From Coralloluteibacterium stylophorae (GTDB lineage Bacteria > Pseudomonadota > Gammaproteobacteria > Xanthomonadales > Xanthomonadaceae): a stretch of 64,000 nucleotides of DNA. Below the pieces are notes generated by a model. The model searched no databases, was not told the origin of the DNA, and worked only from the letters and a program-made list of their open reading frames with translations. The DNA is taken from positions 248,001 through 312,000 of the forward strand of contig NZ_JAGQFT020000003.1 of assembly GCF_018122625.2 (NCBI RefSeq), given 5' to 3'. How positions within the stretch are numbered: position 1 is the first letter of the stretch; the number at the start of each line of letters is the position of its first letter. This document shows, piece after piece, positions 37,581 to 51,757 of the stretch. The translations under genes and the position numbers were made by a program.

Positions 37581-37725
37581 CGGGTGAAGCGGGAAGGGCG
37601 AATCGGGAATCGGGAGTCGGGACCTGAACGTCTCGTTCCCCCGCCCGATCCGCTTCGTCCCACGCACCTGCAGCCTTCCATTCCCGATTCCCCCTTCCCC
37701 ATTCCCGCTTTACCCCAAGACCACC
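37581..37725. repeat. G-rich heptad repeat element inside the suf operon (sufB-sufC gap)
   Basis: The left arm (37590-37622) contains GCGGGAAGGGCGAATC, GGGAATC and GGGAGTC units; the right arm (37680-37710) is the C-rich inverse (TTCCCGATTCCCCC, CCCATTCCCGC). Together they form a roughly 27-bp imperfect inverted repeat around a 55-nt centre. The G-runs have G-quadruplex potential on the coding strand, and the whole could form a hairpin in suf mRNA. It is related in sequence to the array at 56818-56937. Confidence 0.7.
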
Positions 37726-38492
<767 letters not shown>

Positions 38493-38496
<4 letters not shown>

Positions 38497-39806
38497 ACGC
38501 CCAGCTGCCGCCCCTGCTCGATTCCTTCCGCGCCGAGTTCGACGCCGCGCCGCCGGCCGATCTCGAGGGCGCGCACCTGCGCGACGCGCGCCGCTACGCG
38601 CTGGCCGCGGCGCTGCGCGACGGCCTGCCCGGGCCGCGCAGCGAAGCCTGGAAGTACACCTCGCTGCGCGCCCTGGAGCGGCGCAGCTTCGTGCCGGCGC
38701 CGCAGGAGCGCGTCGCCGTCGATCCGGCCCTGCTGGCCGAAATCCCCGCGCCGCGCCTGGTGTTCGTCAACGGCCACTTCGACGCCGGCCTGTCGCGCAT
38801 CCAGCGCCTGCCGCGCGGCGTGCACCTGATCGCCCTGTCGCAGGCCCTGCACGACTGCGACCCGCGCGAATGCGCCTTCATGGCGCGCCGCTTCGACGGC
38901 ACCGAGGAGCTGTTCCCGCGCGTCAACTCCGCCCTCGCCGTGGACGGCGTGATGCTGCGCGCGACCGAGGAGTCCGACGGCGCCGAGCCGGTGCACGTGG
39001 TCTTCGTCGGCGCGCCGGCCGACGGCGACCGCGCCTGGAACCTGCGGCACATGGTCGAACTCCGCGAGCAGGCCCGCCTGACCCTGTGCGAGCACATCCT
39101 CACCGCCGGCGAGCACGCGCACCTGGCCAACACCGTGATGCAGGTGAAGCTCGCCGCCGGCAGCCGCCTGGACCACGTCCGCATCCAGGACGAGGGCGCC
39201 GGCGCCAGCCTGATCCAGCGCACCGAGGCCGCGCTGGCCGGCGACGCCGTGCTGCGCCGCCTCGACCTCGAGCTCGGTGCCGGGCTCGGCCGCCACGAGT
39301 TCAACGTCGCGCTGCGCGGCGCCGACGCCGCCGTGCACGCCAACGGGGTGCAGCTGGCGGCCGGGCGTCGCCACAACGACACCCGCCTCGCCGTCGACCA
39401 CGCCGTGCCGGACACCCGCTGCGAACTCACCTGGCGCGGCATCGGCGCCGAGCGCGGACGCGCGGTGTTCCACGGCGGCATCCTGATCCGTGCCGGCGCC
39501 GACCGCACCGACGCCAACCTGTCGAACAAGAACCTGCTGCTGTCGGAGGGCGCCGAGGTCGATTCGCAGCCGGTGCTCGAGATCCACGCCGACGAGGTCA
39601 AGGCCGCGCACGGCACCACCGTCGGCCAGCTCGACCCGCAGGCGCTGTTCTACCTGCGCGCGCGCGGCGTGCCCGCGGCGCAGGCGCGGGCGATCCTGAC
39701 CGCCGCGTTCTGCCGCGAGACGCTGGCGGTGATCGCGAACGAGGCGCTGCGCGAGCTCGCCACCGCGCGCCTGGACGCCGCCCTCGAGCGGCTGCCCGCA
39801 CCGTGA
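38493..39806 (+). CDS. sufD: Fe-S cluster scaffold complex subunit SufD
   Basis: A 437-residue paralogue of SufB that pairs with it in the SufBC2D scaffold and is needed for iron acquisition. The C-terminal half carries the beta-helix and family motifs (VFHGGILIRAGADRTDANLSNKNLLL, HGTTVGQLDPQALFYLRARG); the N-terminal half is less conserved. The start overlaps sufC (ATGA) and the end overlaps sufS (GTGA), evidence of tight coupling. Confidence 0.96.
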
Positions 39807-41047
39807 GCGCGCGTGCCGACATCGCCGCGGGCGCGCCGGACTGGGCCGCGGTCCGTACCGACTTTCCGGTGCTCGAGCGCGAGGTCCACGGCAAGCCGCT
39901 GGTCTACCTCGATTCCGCCAACACCGGGCAGAAGCCGCGCGCGGTGATCGATACGGTCGATGCCTTCTTCCGCCGCCACAACGCCAACGTCAGCCGCGCC
40001 GTGCACACCCTCGGCACCGAGGCGACCGAGGCCTACGAGGGCGCCCGCGCGAAGCTCGCGCGCTTCGTCAATGTGCGCCCGGACGACCTCGTGCTCACCA
40101 GCGGCACCACCATGGCGATCAACCTGGTGGCCTATTCGTGGGCGCTGCCGCGGCTCGGGCCCGGCGACGTCGTCCTGGTCACGCACATGGAGCACCACGC
40201 CAACATCGTGCCGTGGCAGCTCGTCGCCCAGCGCACCGGCGCCACGGTGCGCGCGCTGGAGGTGACCGACAGCGGCGAGCTCGACCTCGACGCCGCACGC
40301 GCGGCGCTGACGCCCGAGGTGAAGCTGTTCGCCTTCACCCACGTCTCCAACGTGCTCGGCACGGTCAACCCGGTGCGCGCGCTGTGCCGCGAGGCGGCCA
40401 GGCGCGGCATCGTGACCCTGGTCGACGGCTCGCAGGCGCTGCCGCACCGGCAGGTCGACATCGCCGCGCTCGGCTGCGACTTCTACGCCTTCACCGGGCA
40501 CAAGATGTGCGGGCCGACCGGCACCGGCGCGCTGTGGGCCCGGCGCGAGCACCTCGAGGCGATGCCGCCGTTCTTCGGCGGCGGCGAGATGATCCGCGAG
40601 GTCGCCTTCGAGCAGACCGTGTTCAACGACCCGCCGCACAAGTTCGAAGCCGGCACGCCGAACATCGCCGGCCACATCGGCCTCGGCGCCGCGGTCGACT
40701 ACCTGTCCGGGCTGGGCATGGACCACGTCGAGGCGCGCGAGGCCGAGCTGCGCGCGCACGCGGTCGAGGCGCTCGACGGCATCGACGGGCTGCGCGTGCT
40801 CGGCCGCGCGCCGGAGGCCGCGGCGGTGATCAGCTTCCTGGTCGAGGGCGCGCATGCGCACGATCTGGCGACCCTGCTCGACCTCGAGGGCGTCGCCGTG
40901 CGCTCCGGCCACCACTGCGCGCACCCGCTGATGAAGCGCTTCGGCGTGGCGGCGACCTGCCGCATGTCGTTGGCCTTCTACAACACGCACGCGGAGATCG
41001 AGCGCTTCGCCGCCGCCGTGCACAAGGTCCGCGGGCTGCTGGCGTGA
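39803..41047 (+). CDS. sufS: Cysteine desulfurase SufS
   Basis: A PLP-dependent desulfurase (414 residues) that takes sulfur from cysteine as a persulfide. K234 in FTGHKMCGPTG is the PLP lysine, C372 in RSGHHCAHP the catalytic cysteine, and THMEHHANIVPW and DGSQALPHRQVDI bind PLP. It is a type II (SufS/CsdA) enzyme, usually activated by SufE or SufU, neither of which is in the window. The start is a GTG at 39803 within a GTGA overlap with sufD; its stop overlaps the next gene in the same manner. Confidence 0.97.
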   Translation: MSARADIAAGAPDWAAVRTDFPVLEREVHGKPLVYLDSANTGQKPRAVIDTVDAFFRRHNANVSRAVHTLGTEATEAYEGARAKLARFVNVRPDDLVLTSGTTMAINLVAYSWALPRLGPGDVVLVTHMEHHANIVPWQLVAQRTGATVRALEVTDSGELDLDAARAALTPEVKLFAFTHVSNVLGTVNPVRALCREAARRGIVTLVDGSQALPHRQVDIAALGCDFYAFTGHKMCGPTGTGALWARREHLEAMPPFFGGGEMIREVAFEQTVFNDPPHKFEAGTPNIAGHIGLGAAVDYLSGLGMDHVEAREAELRAHAVEALDGIDGLRVLGRAPEAAAVISFLVEGAHAHDLATLLDLEGVAVRSGHHCAHPLMKRFGVAATCRMSLAFYNTHAEIERFAAAVHKVRGLLA

Positions 41048-41685
41048 GTGCGAAGGAACCACTCGCGCCGGAGACGCATCCCGGCGCGCGCGCGGCGCAG
41101 GCCTATGCGGCGCACGGCGCCGCCGATCCCGCGCGCGACGCGCGGCTGCGCGACGCGGCGCTCGACGACATCCCCGCACTGGTCGCCCTGGTCACCGGCG
41201 CCTATCGCGGCGAGAGCAGCCGCGCCGGCTGGACCACCGAGGCCGATCTCCTCGACGGCGCGCGCATCGATGCCGACATCCTGCGCGCCGACATCCTCCG
41301 CGCGCGCAGCCGCATCCTGCTGCTGGAGCGCCCGCGCGCCGGACGCCCGGCCGAACTGCTGGCCTGCGCCCACGTCGCCGACCAGGACGGAATGGGCTAC
41401 TTCGGCATGTTCGCGGTGCGGCCCGACCTGCAGAACGCCGGCATCGGCCGGCGCGTGCTGGCCGAGGCCGAGCGCGTGGCGCGCGAGGACTGGCGCCTGC
41501 CGGCGATGGCGATGACCGTGATCGACGTACGCCACGAACTGATCGCCTGGTACGAGCGCCGCGGCTATGCGCGCACCGGTGTCGTCAAGCCGTTCCCCTA
41601 CGGCGACCTGCGCTTCGGCACGCCACGGCGCGAGGACCTGCGCTTCGAGGTCCTGCGCAAGTCGCTCGCGGCGCCGGCGCGATGA
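41044..41685 (+). CDS. GNAT family N-acetyltransferase in the suf operon
   Basis: A 213-residue acetyltransferase. The acetyl-CoA site is seen in RPDLQNAGIGRRVLAEAERVA, with YFGMFAV before it and the AWYERRGYARTGVVKPFPYG end typical of GNAT proteins. The GTG start overlaps the sufS stop (GTGA) and its end overlaps the Rieske gene (ATGA), so it is a true member of the suf operon. The substrate is unknown. The Ala-rich first 35 residues are not conserved-looking; a later start is possible. Confidence 0.82.
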   Translation: MSAKEPLAPETHPGARAAQAYAAHGAADPARDARLRDAALDDIPALVALVTGAYRGESSRAGWTTEADLLDGARIDADILRADILRARSRILLLERPRAGRPAELLACAHVADQDGMGYFGMFAVRPDLQNAGIGRRVLAEAERVAREDWRLPAMAMTVIDVRHELIAWYERRGYARTGVVKPFPYGDLRFGTPRREDLRFEVLRKSLAAPAR

Positions 41686-42002
41686 CGGACTGGATCCGGG
41701 TCTGCGCCACCGGCGAGCTGCTGCCGGGCGAGATGCGCCAGGTGTGGGACGGCGCCACGCCGATCGTGGTGGTCAACCTCGACGGCGAGTACTACGCGCT
41801 GGAGGACCGCTGCAGCCATGAGGACGTCGAGCTGTCCACCGGCAGCCTCGACCCGGCCGAGGGCAGCATCGAATGCATGCTGCACGGCGCGCGCTTCGAC
41901 CTCCGCGACGGCCGCGCCCTGTGCGCGCCCGCCTATACGCCGGTGCCGACGTTCCCGGTGAAGGTGGCCGACGGCGCGGTCTGGACCCGCGACGACCGCT
42001 GA
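41682..42002 (+). CDS. Small Rieske-type [2Fe-2S] ferredoxin
   Basis: A 106-residue ferredoxin like the ferredoxin subunits of non-heme iron oxygenases. Cluster ligands are C44 and H46 (CSHED) and C65 and H68 (CMLHGARFD). It ends the suf operon with an ATGA overlap. No oxygenase is nearby, so a role as electron donor in Fe-S assembly or repair is more likely, as inferred from context. Its last 70 nt overlap the 3' end of the convergent ODP-like gene. Confidence 0.9.
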   Translation: MTDWIRVCATGELLPGEMRQVWDGATPIVVVNLDGEYYALEDRCSHEDVELSTGSLDPAEGSIECMLHGARFDLRDGRALCAPAYTPVPTFPVKVADGAVWTRDDR

Positions 42003-42781
42003 CGCGCCTCCGGCGGCACCCGGTAGTCCTGCGGCCCGAGCAGGTCGACGCCGCAGCGCAGCCCACGCAGCCAGTCGAGGAAGGCATCGATCGCCGCGCC
42101 GGCCAGCGGCAGCCCGTGTTGCGGCACGATCAGCGCCGGGGCGAGCTCCGCGACCATGTCCGCCCACAGTGCGGCCACGTGGCGACTGGCCATGTAGCGG
42201 CGATGGAAGCCCTCCATGCGCGCGGCGTGCGGGGCGAAGTCCTCGACCGGCTCGTAGGCGGTGCCGGCGGGAACCATGGAGGCGCCGACGTCGCCCGAGA
42301 ACAGGATGCGGCTGAGCGGATCGTAGAAGCTGAAGTTGCCGACCGAGTGCAGGAAGTGCGCGGGCAGCGCGATCAGGCCGGCGCTGCCGAAGGGAACCGT
42401 CCCGCCCTCGTCCTCCAGCAGCAGGTAACGGTCGCGGCCGGTGTTCTTCTGGTAGTGCGGGACGCTGTGCGGGACGAAGCGCCCCCACAGCTTCGAGCAC
42501 ACCACCCGCGCCTGCGTGTACAGCAGCCAGCGGTCGACCGCGCCGATGATGTCCGGATCCTGGTGCGAGGCCAGCACCCAGGTGAGATCGGTCGGTTGCA
42601 CGTAGCGCGTCATCGCCAGCGACAGCGGCGTGTACAGCAGCGCGCCGCCCGGATCGAGCAGCGCCGACTCCGCGCCATGCTGGATCAGGAACTGGTTGGC
42701 CTGGACGCCGTCGTCGCCGCGCACCAGGTCGCTGAACACGACGCAGCGATGGTCCCCTTCCTCGTACAGCACCGTCGGCAT
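41933..42781 (-). CDS. ODP-like diiron protein (metallo-beta-lactamase fold)
   Basis: A 282-residue protein of the ODP family, relatives of flavo-diiron proteins without the flavodoxin domain; ODPs bind oxygen or NO at a non-heme diiron site and act in sensing with partner domains. Visible are NQFLIQHGAESALLDPGG, the metal motif ASHQDPDIIGAV (H73, D75, D77), LPAHFLHSVGNF, ILFSGDVGAS and a late VPQHG. ATG at 42781 has GAGGAA upstream; an in-frame ATG at 42799 is possible. The 70-nt antisense overlap with the Rieske gene means both 3' ends share DNA. It may monitor oxidants that threaten Fe-S proteins; this is inference. Confidence 0.82.
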   Translation of the reverse strand: MPTVLYEEGDHRCVVFSDLVRGDDGVQANQFLIQHGAESALLDPGGALLYTPLSLAMTRYVQPTDLTWVLASHQDPDIIGAVDRWLLYTQARVVCSKLWGRFVPHSVPHYQKNTGRDRYLLLEDEGGTVPFGSAGLIALPAHFLHSVGNFSFYDPLSRILFSGDVGASMVPAGTAYEPVEDFAPHAARMEGFHRRYMASRHVAALWADMVAELAPALIVPQHGLPLAGAAIDAFLDWLRGLRCGVDLLGPQDYRVPPEARQRSSRVQTAPSATFTGNVGTGV

Positions 42782-42866
42782 CCCGCATTCCTCGATCATG
42801 GATCGGCGCGCAGTCTCGCGACGACGGTCGCCGGACGCCTTGATCTCGATCAAGGCGCAGCCGCGC

Positions 42867-43412
42867 TCAGGCGGGCTCGAGGGCGATCGACACCAGCTCC
42901 GCATGCGCTTCGAGGCCGTCGGCGGCGGGCGGCAGCCACAGCGTGTCGCCCGCGGCGAGGCGTGCGTCGCCGGCGCGCACGATGCCGTCGAGCACGTAGA
43001 CCAGGCACGGCACCTCGCCACCGGCAAGGCCGCCCTCCACCTGCCGGGTCGCAATGCGCGGCCGCACCTGGCCTGGCGACCAGATCAGGTTGAGCGCCTG
43101 GACCGGTCCGGCGAGCAGGCGGCACTGCGGTCCCGGTGCGCCGGCGTAGCTGGCCTCGGGCGCCGCCGGCGACAGCGCGTGTTCGCTGCCGTCCGCCCAG
43201 CGCAGGACGAAGCCCGCACCCCGCACGAGGCGCTGCCAGCGGTGCATGCCGGGAAAATGCGAGAAGCCGCCGTCGCCCCCGATGTCGGCCAGCGACAGCC
43301 GCCACGGTGGCGGATCGCCCCCGCCGCGCAGGATCTCGCGGGTCAGGCCGCCGCCGTTGCGCCAGGGCGCGGCGACGAGCCCGGTCGCGCGCACGACGCG
43401 CCACGGCGTCAT
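42867..43412 (-). CDS. HutD/Ves family cupin
   Basis: A 181-residue HutD-like double-cupin protein: WRNGGGLTREI at residues 17-27 and FSHFPGMHRWQRLVRGAGFVL, then DTLWLPP, are hallmarks. HutD is often near histidine utilisation genes and is proposed to regulate or limit that pathway, and Ves is a cold-related relative; no hut genes are visible here. The ATG overlaps the stop of the SET-domain gene upstream (ATGA), suggesting co-expression. Confidence 0.85.
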   Translation of the reverse strand: MTPWRVVRATGLVAAPWRNGGGLTREILRGGGDPPPWRLSLADIGGDGGFSHFPGMHRWQRLVRGAGFVLRWADGSEHALSPAAPEASYAGAPGPQCRLLAGPVQALNLIWSPGQVRPRIATRQVEGGLAGGEVPCLVYVLDGIVRAGDARLAAGDTLWLPPAADGLEAHAELVSIALEPA

Positions 43413-43870
43413 CGCACGAGCGCGGCGAGCGCCAGCGTCGTCTCGCGCAGCGACTCGGCCCAGGAAAGGCCGACGATGGGCCGGCCGCTCTCGGCGTCGG
43501 CGAAGTCCTCGACCTGGCCCTCGGCGAGCAGGTGGCGGTAGTCCACGGTGACCTCGGTCCCGGCCGCGAGGTCGCGGGCGGCGAACACGAAACCCAGGTG
43601 CCACAGCCCGCTGGGCGCGAAGGAGTGGTTGACGTAGCACTCGTCCGGCCAGTCGAGGCTGACCGTGAAGCGGTCCTCGAACCAGCGCACGCAGGCCGCC
43701 AGCGCATCGGCGGCATCGGTGCGCGCCAGCACGTCCGCGAAGGACCAGGTGCGGTCGATGGCATCGGGCGCGATGACGACGCTGCCGGCGGTGACCGCCT
43801 CGTCGAGGTAGAGCCCCTGCCCGGCACCCGCGATGCGCGAGGAGGCGATGCGGTAGCGGGGCTTGATCAT
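43409..43870 (-). CDS. Short SET-domain protein
   Basis: A 153-residue SET-domain protein: GAGQGLYLDEAVTAGSVVIAP is the N-terminal SET motif, YVNHSFAPSG the SAM-binding knot (NHS form) and AAGTEVTVDYRHLL the end motif with the catalytic tyrosine. It lacks the post-SET cysteines of the protein at 31357. A lysine methyltransferase is inferred, target unknown. It overlaps hutD by 4 nt and starts MIKPRYRIASSRI at 43870. Confidence 0.8.
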   Translation of the reverse strand: MIKPRYRIASSRIAGAGQGLYLDEAVTAGSVVIAPDAIDRTWSFADVLARTDAADALAACVRWFEDRFTVSLDWPDECYVNHSFAPSGLWHLGFVFAARDLAAGTEVTVDYRHLLAEGQVEDFADAESGRPIVGLSWAESLRETTLALAALVR

Positions 43871-43995
43871 GCGCGGCGGCGGCGGTTGCGGTTGCGGGCC
43901 GCGCAGTTTAGCCGGCGGCGCGACCCGCAGCCGCAGGTGCCGCCCGGCCGCACTTCCGTGTGCGACGCCGGACGGCGAGGAGCGGAAGCGGCGCG

Positions 43996-44304
43996 TCAGT
44001 CGCCGGCGGCGGCGCCCGTGGCCGGGGCGCGGGTGCCGCCGACGGCGATGCGGTCGCGGTTCTTCTCGATCGTGGCCAGGCCGATGCCCTTGACGTTGGC
44101 GAGCTGGTCGGCGCTCTTGAACGGGCCGTTGGCCTCGCGATAGGCGACGATGGCCTTCGCCTTGGCCTCGCCCACGCCGACCAGGCCTTCGGCGATGGCG
44201 GCGGCATCCGCCGTGTTGATGTCGACCGTGGTGGCCGCGAACGCCGGCAGCGACAGCAGCGCGGCGAGCGCCAGCGCCTTCAGGGCAAGAGCGAGCTTGT
44301 GCAT
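43996..44304 (-). CDS. ComEA-like helix-hairpin-helix protein
   Basis: A 102-residue exported protein: signal peptide MHKLALALKALALAALLSLPAFA, then two HhH motifs (DINTADAAAIAEGLVGVGEAKAKAIVAYREANGPF and LANVKGIGLATIEKNRDRI). Small ComEA proteins bind incoming DNA in the periplasm during natural transformation; E. coli YbaV is similar. The AAGGAGAAGG site before the ATG at 44304 decides the start. A short Ala/Thr/Gly tail follows the domain. Confidence 0.85.
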   Translation of the reverse strand: MHKLALALKALALAALLSLPAFAATTVDINTADAAAIAEGLVGVGEAKAKAIVAYREANGPFKSADQLANVKGIGLATIEKNRDRIAVGGTRAPATGAAAGD

Positions 44305-44486
44305 GACCTTCTCCTTGGATGCGTTGGGTGGCCGGCGTCCGCTGCCGGTGCCGCGCAGTCTCGGCGGCGGCCGACCCCGAGGCCCAGCGCCATGCACCGC
44401 CGCCCCGCTCGGACAAGCGCGGCGGCGCGGGTAGGAGTTCTCCCTGCCGATGCCGCGGCAGCTCAGGGGCGCCTCACCGAGCGGGC

Positions 44487-44497
44487 GCTAGAATCGC
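44487..44497 (+). promoter_or_regulatory. GCTAGAATCGC promoter-like element upstream of the M20 gene
   Basis: TAGAAT (44489-44494) matches the -10 consensus at 5 of 6 positions and lies 29 nt before the start codon. The 11-mer recurs exactly upstream of purM and with one change upstream of kdsD. No good -35 is visible. Confidence 0.45.
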
Positions 44498-44523
44498 AGT
44501 CTTTCTCCTCACGAGGGCCAGCC

Positions 44524-46026
<1,503 letters not shown>

Positions 46027-46122
46027 CCCGGCGTCGCCGCGGCCGGGCGCCTTCACCCGGTCGCGGCACGGCGGCGCCCAGCATGCGCGCCGCCGGGACG
46101 GCCGGCGCGACGGAGCACATCC

Positions 46123-46395
46123 ATGCAGGGCATCTTCGGTGGCGGCGGCATCCTCTGGATCATCCTGATCGGCTTCATCGCCGGCCTGGTCGCGCGCGCG
46201 CTCAAGCCGGGCAAGGACGCGATGGGCTGGATCCTCACCATCGTCCTCGGCATCGCCGGGGCGCTGCTGGCGACCTTCATCGGCCGCGCCGTCGGCTGGT
46301 ACGACCCGAACGAGGCCGCCGGCTTCATCGGCGCGGTGATCGGCGCGATCGTGCTGCTCGCGCTGTGGGGCATGTTCTCGAAGAAGAAGCGCTAA
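46123..46395 (+). CDS. GlsB/YeaQ/YmgE family stress membrane protein
   Basis: A 90-residue protein with three hydrophobic helices: ILWIILIGFIAGLVAR, then KPGKDAMGWILTIVLGIAGALL and GFIGAVIGAIVLLALWGM. It matches the transglycosylase-associated (GlsB/YeaQ) family of small stress-response membrane proteins of unknown activity. It lies alone between the M20 gene and the convergent cysN-cysC gene. Confidence 0.88.
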   Translation: MQGIFGGGGILWIILIGFIAGLVARALKPGKDAMGWILTIVLGIAGALLATFIGRAVGWYDPNEAAGFIGAVIGAIVLLALWGMFSKKKR

Positions 46396-46415
46396 AACGC
46401 GCAGGCGGCGCCGCC

Positions 46416-48259
46416 TCAGCGCGGCGCCGCATCCTCGCCGAGCAGGTGCGCGATCACCTGGCGCGCCAGCGCGTCGGGGTCCGCGCGGCGCGTGTCGAGC
46501 ACCAGCTCGGCCTGCTCGGGTCGCTCGTAGGGCGAATCGATACCGGTGAAGTTGGGGATGCCACCGGCGCGGGCCTTGGCGTAGAGGCCCTTGGGATCGC
46601 GCGCCTCGCAGAGCTCCAGCGGCGTGTCGACGAACACCTCCAGGAACTCGCCCGGCGCGAACAGCGTCCGTGCGCTCCTGCGCTCGCTCGCGAAGGGCGA
46701 GATGAAGCTCACCAGCACGATCAGCCCGGCATCGACCATCAGCCGCGCGACCTCGGCCACGCGGCGGACGTTCTCCACGCGGTCGGCGTCGGTGAAGCCG
46801 AGATCGCGGTTGAGCCCGTGGCGGACGTTGTCGCCGTCGAGGAGGTAGGTGTGGTAGCCGCGGGCGTGCAGCTGGCGCTCGACGCTGTCGGCGATGGTCG
46901 ACTTGCCCGAGCCCGACAGGCCGGTGAACCACAGGCAGGCCGGCGCCTGGCCCTTGGCGGTGGCGCGCGCCGCCTTGTCCACCTCCAGCGCCTGCCAGTG
47001 CAGGTTGGCGGCGCGGTGCAGCGCGTGGTCGATGGTGCCGACGCCGGCGGTGGCGTTGCTGCGGCGATCGATGAGGGTGAAGCCGCCCAGCGCCGGCGCC
47101 TGCGCGTAGGGCTCGAACGCCACCGGCGCCTCGAGCGCGAGATGGCAGAAGCCGAGCTCGTTCATGCCCAGCCGGCGCGCGGACAGCGGCTGGCCGCTCT
47201 CGATGTCGACGCGATGGCGCAGCGCGGTCACCTGCGCGGGCACCAGCGCGGTGCCGATCTGCATCAGGTAGGAGCGGCCCGGCAGCAGGTCGGACGCGTC
47301 CATCCACAGCAGGTGCGCGGCGAACTGGTCGGCCGCCTGCGGCGGCGTCGCGGCGGCGGCGAGCACGTCGCCGCGGGCCACGTCGATCTCGTCGGCCAGG
47401 ACCACGGTCACCGCCTCGCCGACACCGGCCGCCTGCGCCTCGTCGAAGCCGCGGAGCAGGCGCGCGACGCGGCTGCGCGCGCCGGACGGAAACACCACCA
47501 GCTCCTCCCCCTGGCGCAGCGTGCCTGCGGCGATCGTGCCGACGATGCCGCGGAAGCCCGCGTCGGGCCGGTTGATCCACTGCACCGGCAGGCGCAGCGC
47601 GCCCTGGCGCGGCGGCGGCACCGGGCAGGCCTCCAGCCACTCCAGCAGGGTCGGGCCGGGGTACCACGGGGTGGCCGCCGCGCGCGCGGTGAGGTTGTCG
47701 CCGCGCAACGCCGACAGCGGCACCGCGGTCACCGCGTCGAAGCCGAGACCGGCGGCGAGCGCGTCGAAGGCGGCGGCGATGGCCTCGAAGGTGCCGCGGG
47801 CGTCGGTCACCAGGTCGATCTTGTTCACCGCCAGCAGCACACGGCGCACGCCGAACATCGCGCAGATGCGCGCGTGGCGGTGGGTCTGCGGCAGCAGCCC
47901 CTTGCGCGCGTCGACCAGCACGATGGCGGCATCGGCAGTCGAGGCCGCGGTGGCCATGTTGCGCGTGTATTGCTCGTGGCCCGGGCAGTCGCCGAGGATG
48001 AAGCGCCGCCGCGGGGTCCGGAAGTAGCGCCAGGCGACGTCGATGGTGATGCCCTGCTCGCGCTCGGCCTCGAGGCCGTCGAGCAGCAGCGCGTAGTCGA
48101 CGCCGCCGGTGGTGCCATGGCGCGCGCTGACCCGCGCCAGCGTCTCGAGCTGGTCGTCGGGGACGTTGCCGGATTCGAACAGGAGGCGGCCGAGCAGGCT
48201 GCTCTTGCCGTCGTCGACGCTGCCGCAGGCGATCACGCGCAGCTGGTCGGGTGCATCCA

Positions 48260-48260
<1 letters not shown>
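46416..48260 (-). CDS. cysNC: Bifunctional sulfate adenylyltransferase large subunit / APS kinase (CysN-CysC fusion)
   Basis: A 614-residue fusion. Residues 1-about 420 are CysN, an EF-Tu-like GTPase ([15 protein letters not shown] at 13-27, [31 protein letters not shown]) that drives APS formation with CysD. Residues about 440-614 are APS kinase ([10 protein letters not shown]-loop, [36 protein letters not shown]), which phosphorylates APS to PAPS. The ATG at 48260 shares one base with the cysD stop (TGATG). Fusion keeps the unstable APS intermediate on one complex. No cysH, cysG or cysIJ is in the window. Confidence 0.95.
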
Positions 48261-51753
<3,493 letters not shown>

Positions 51754-51757
<4 letters not shown>

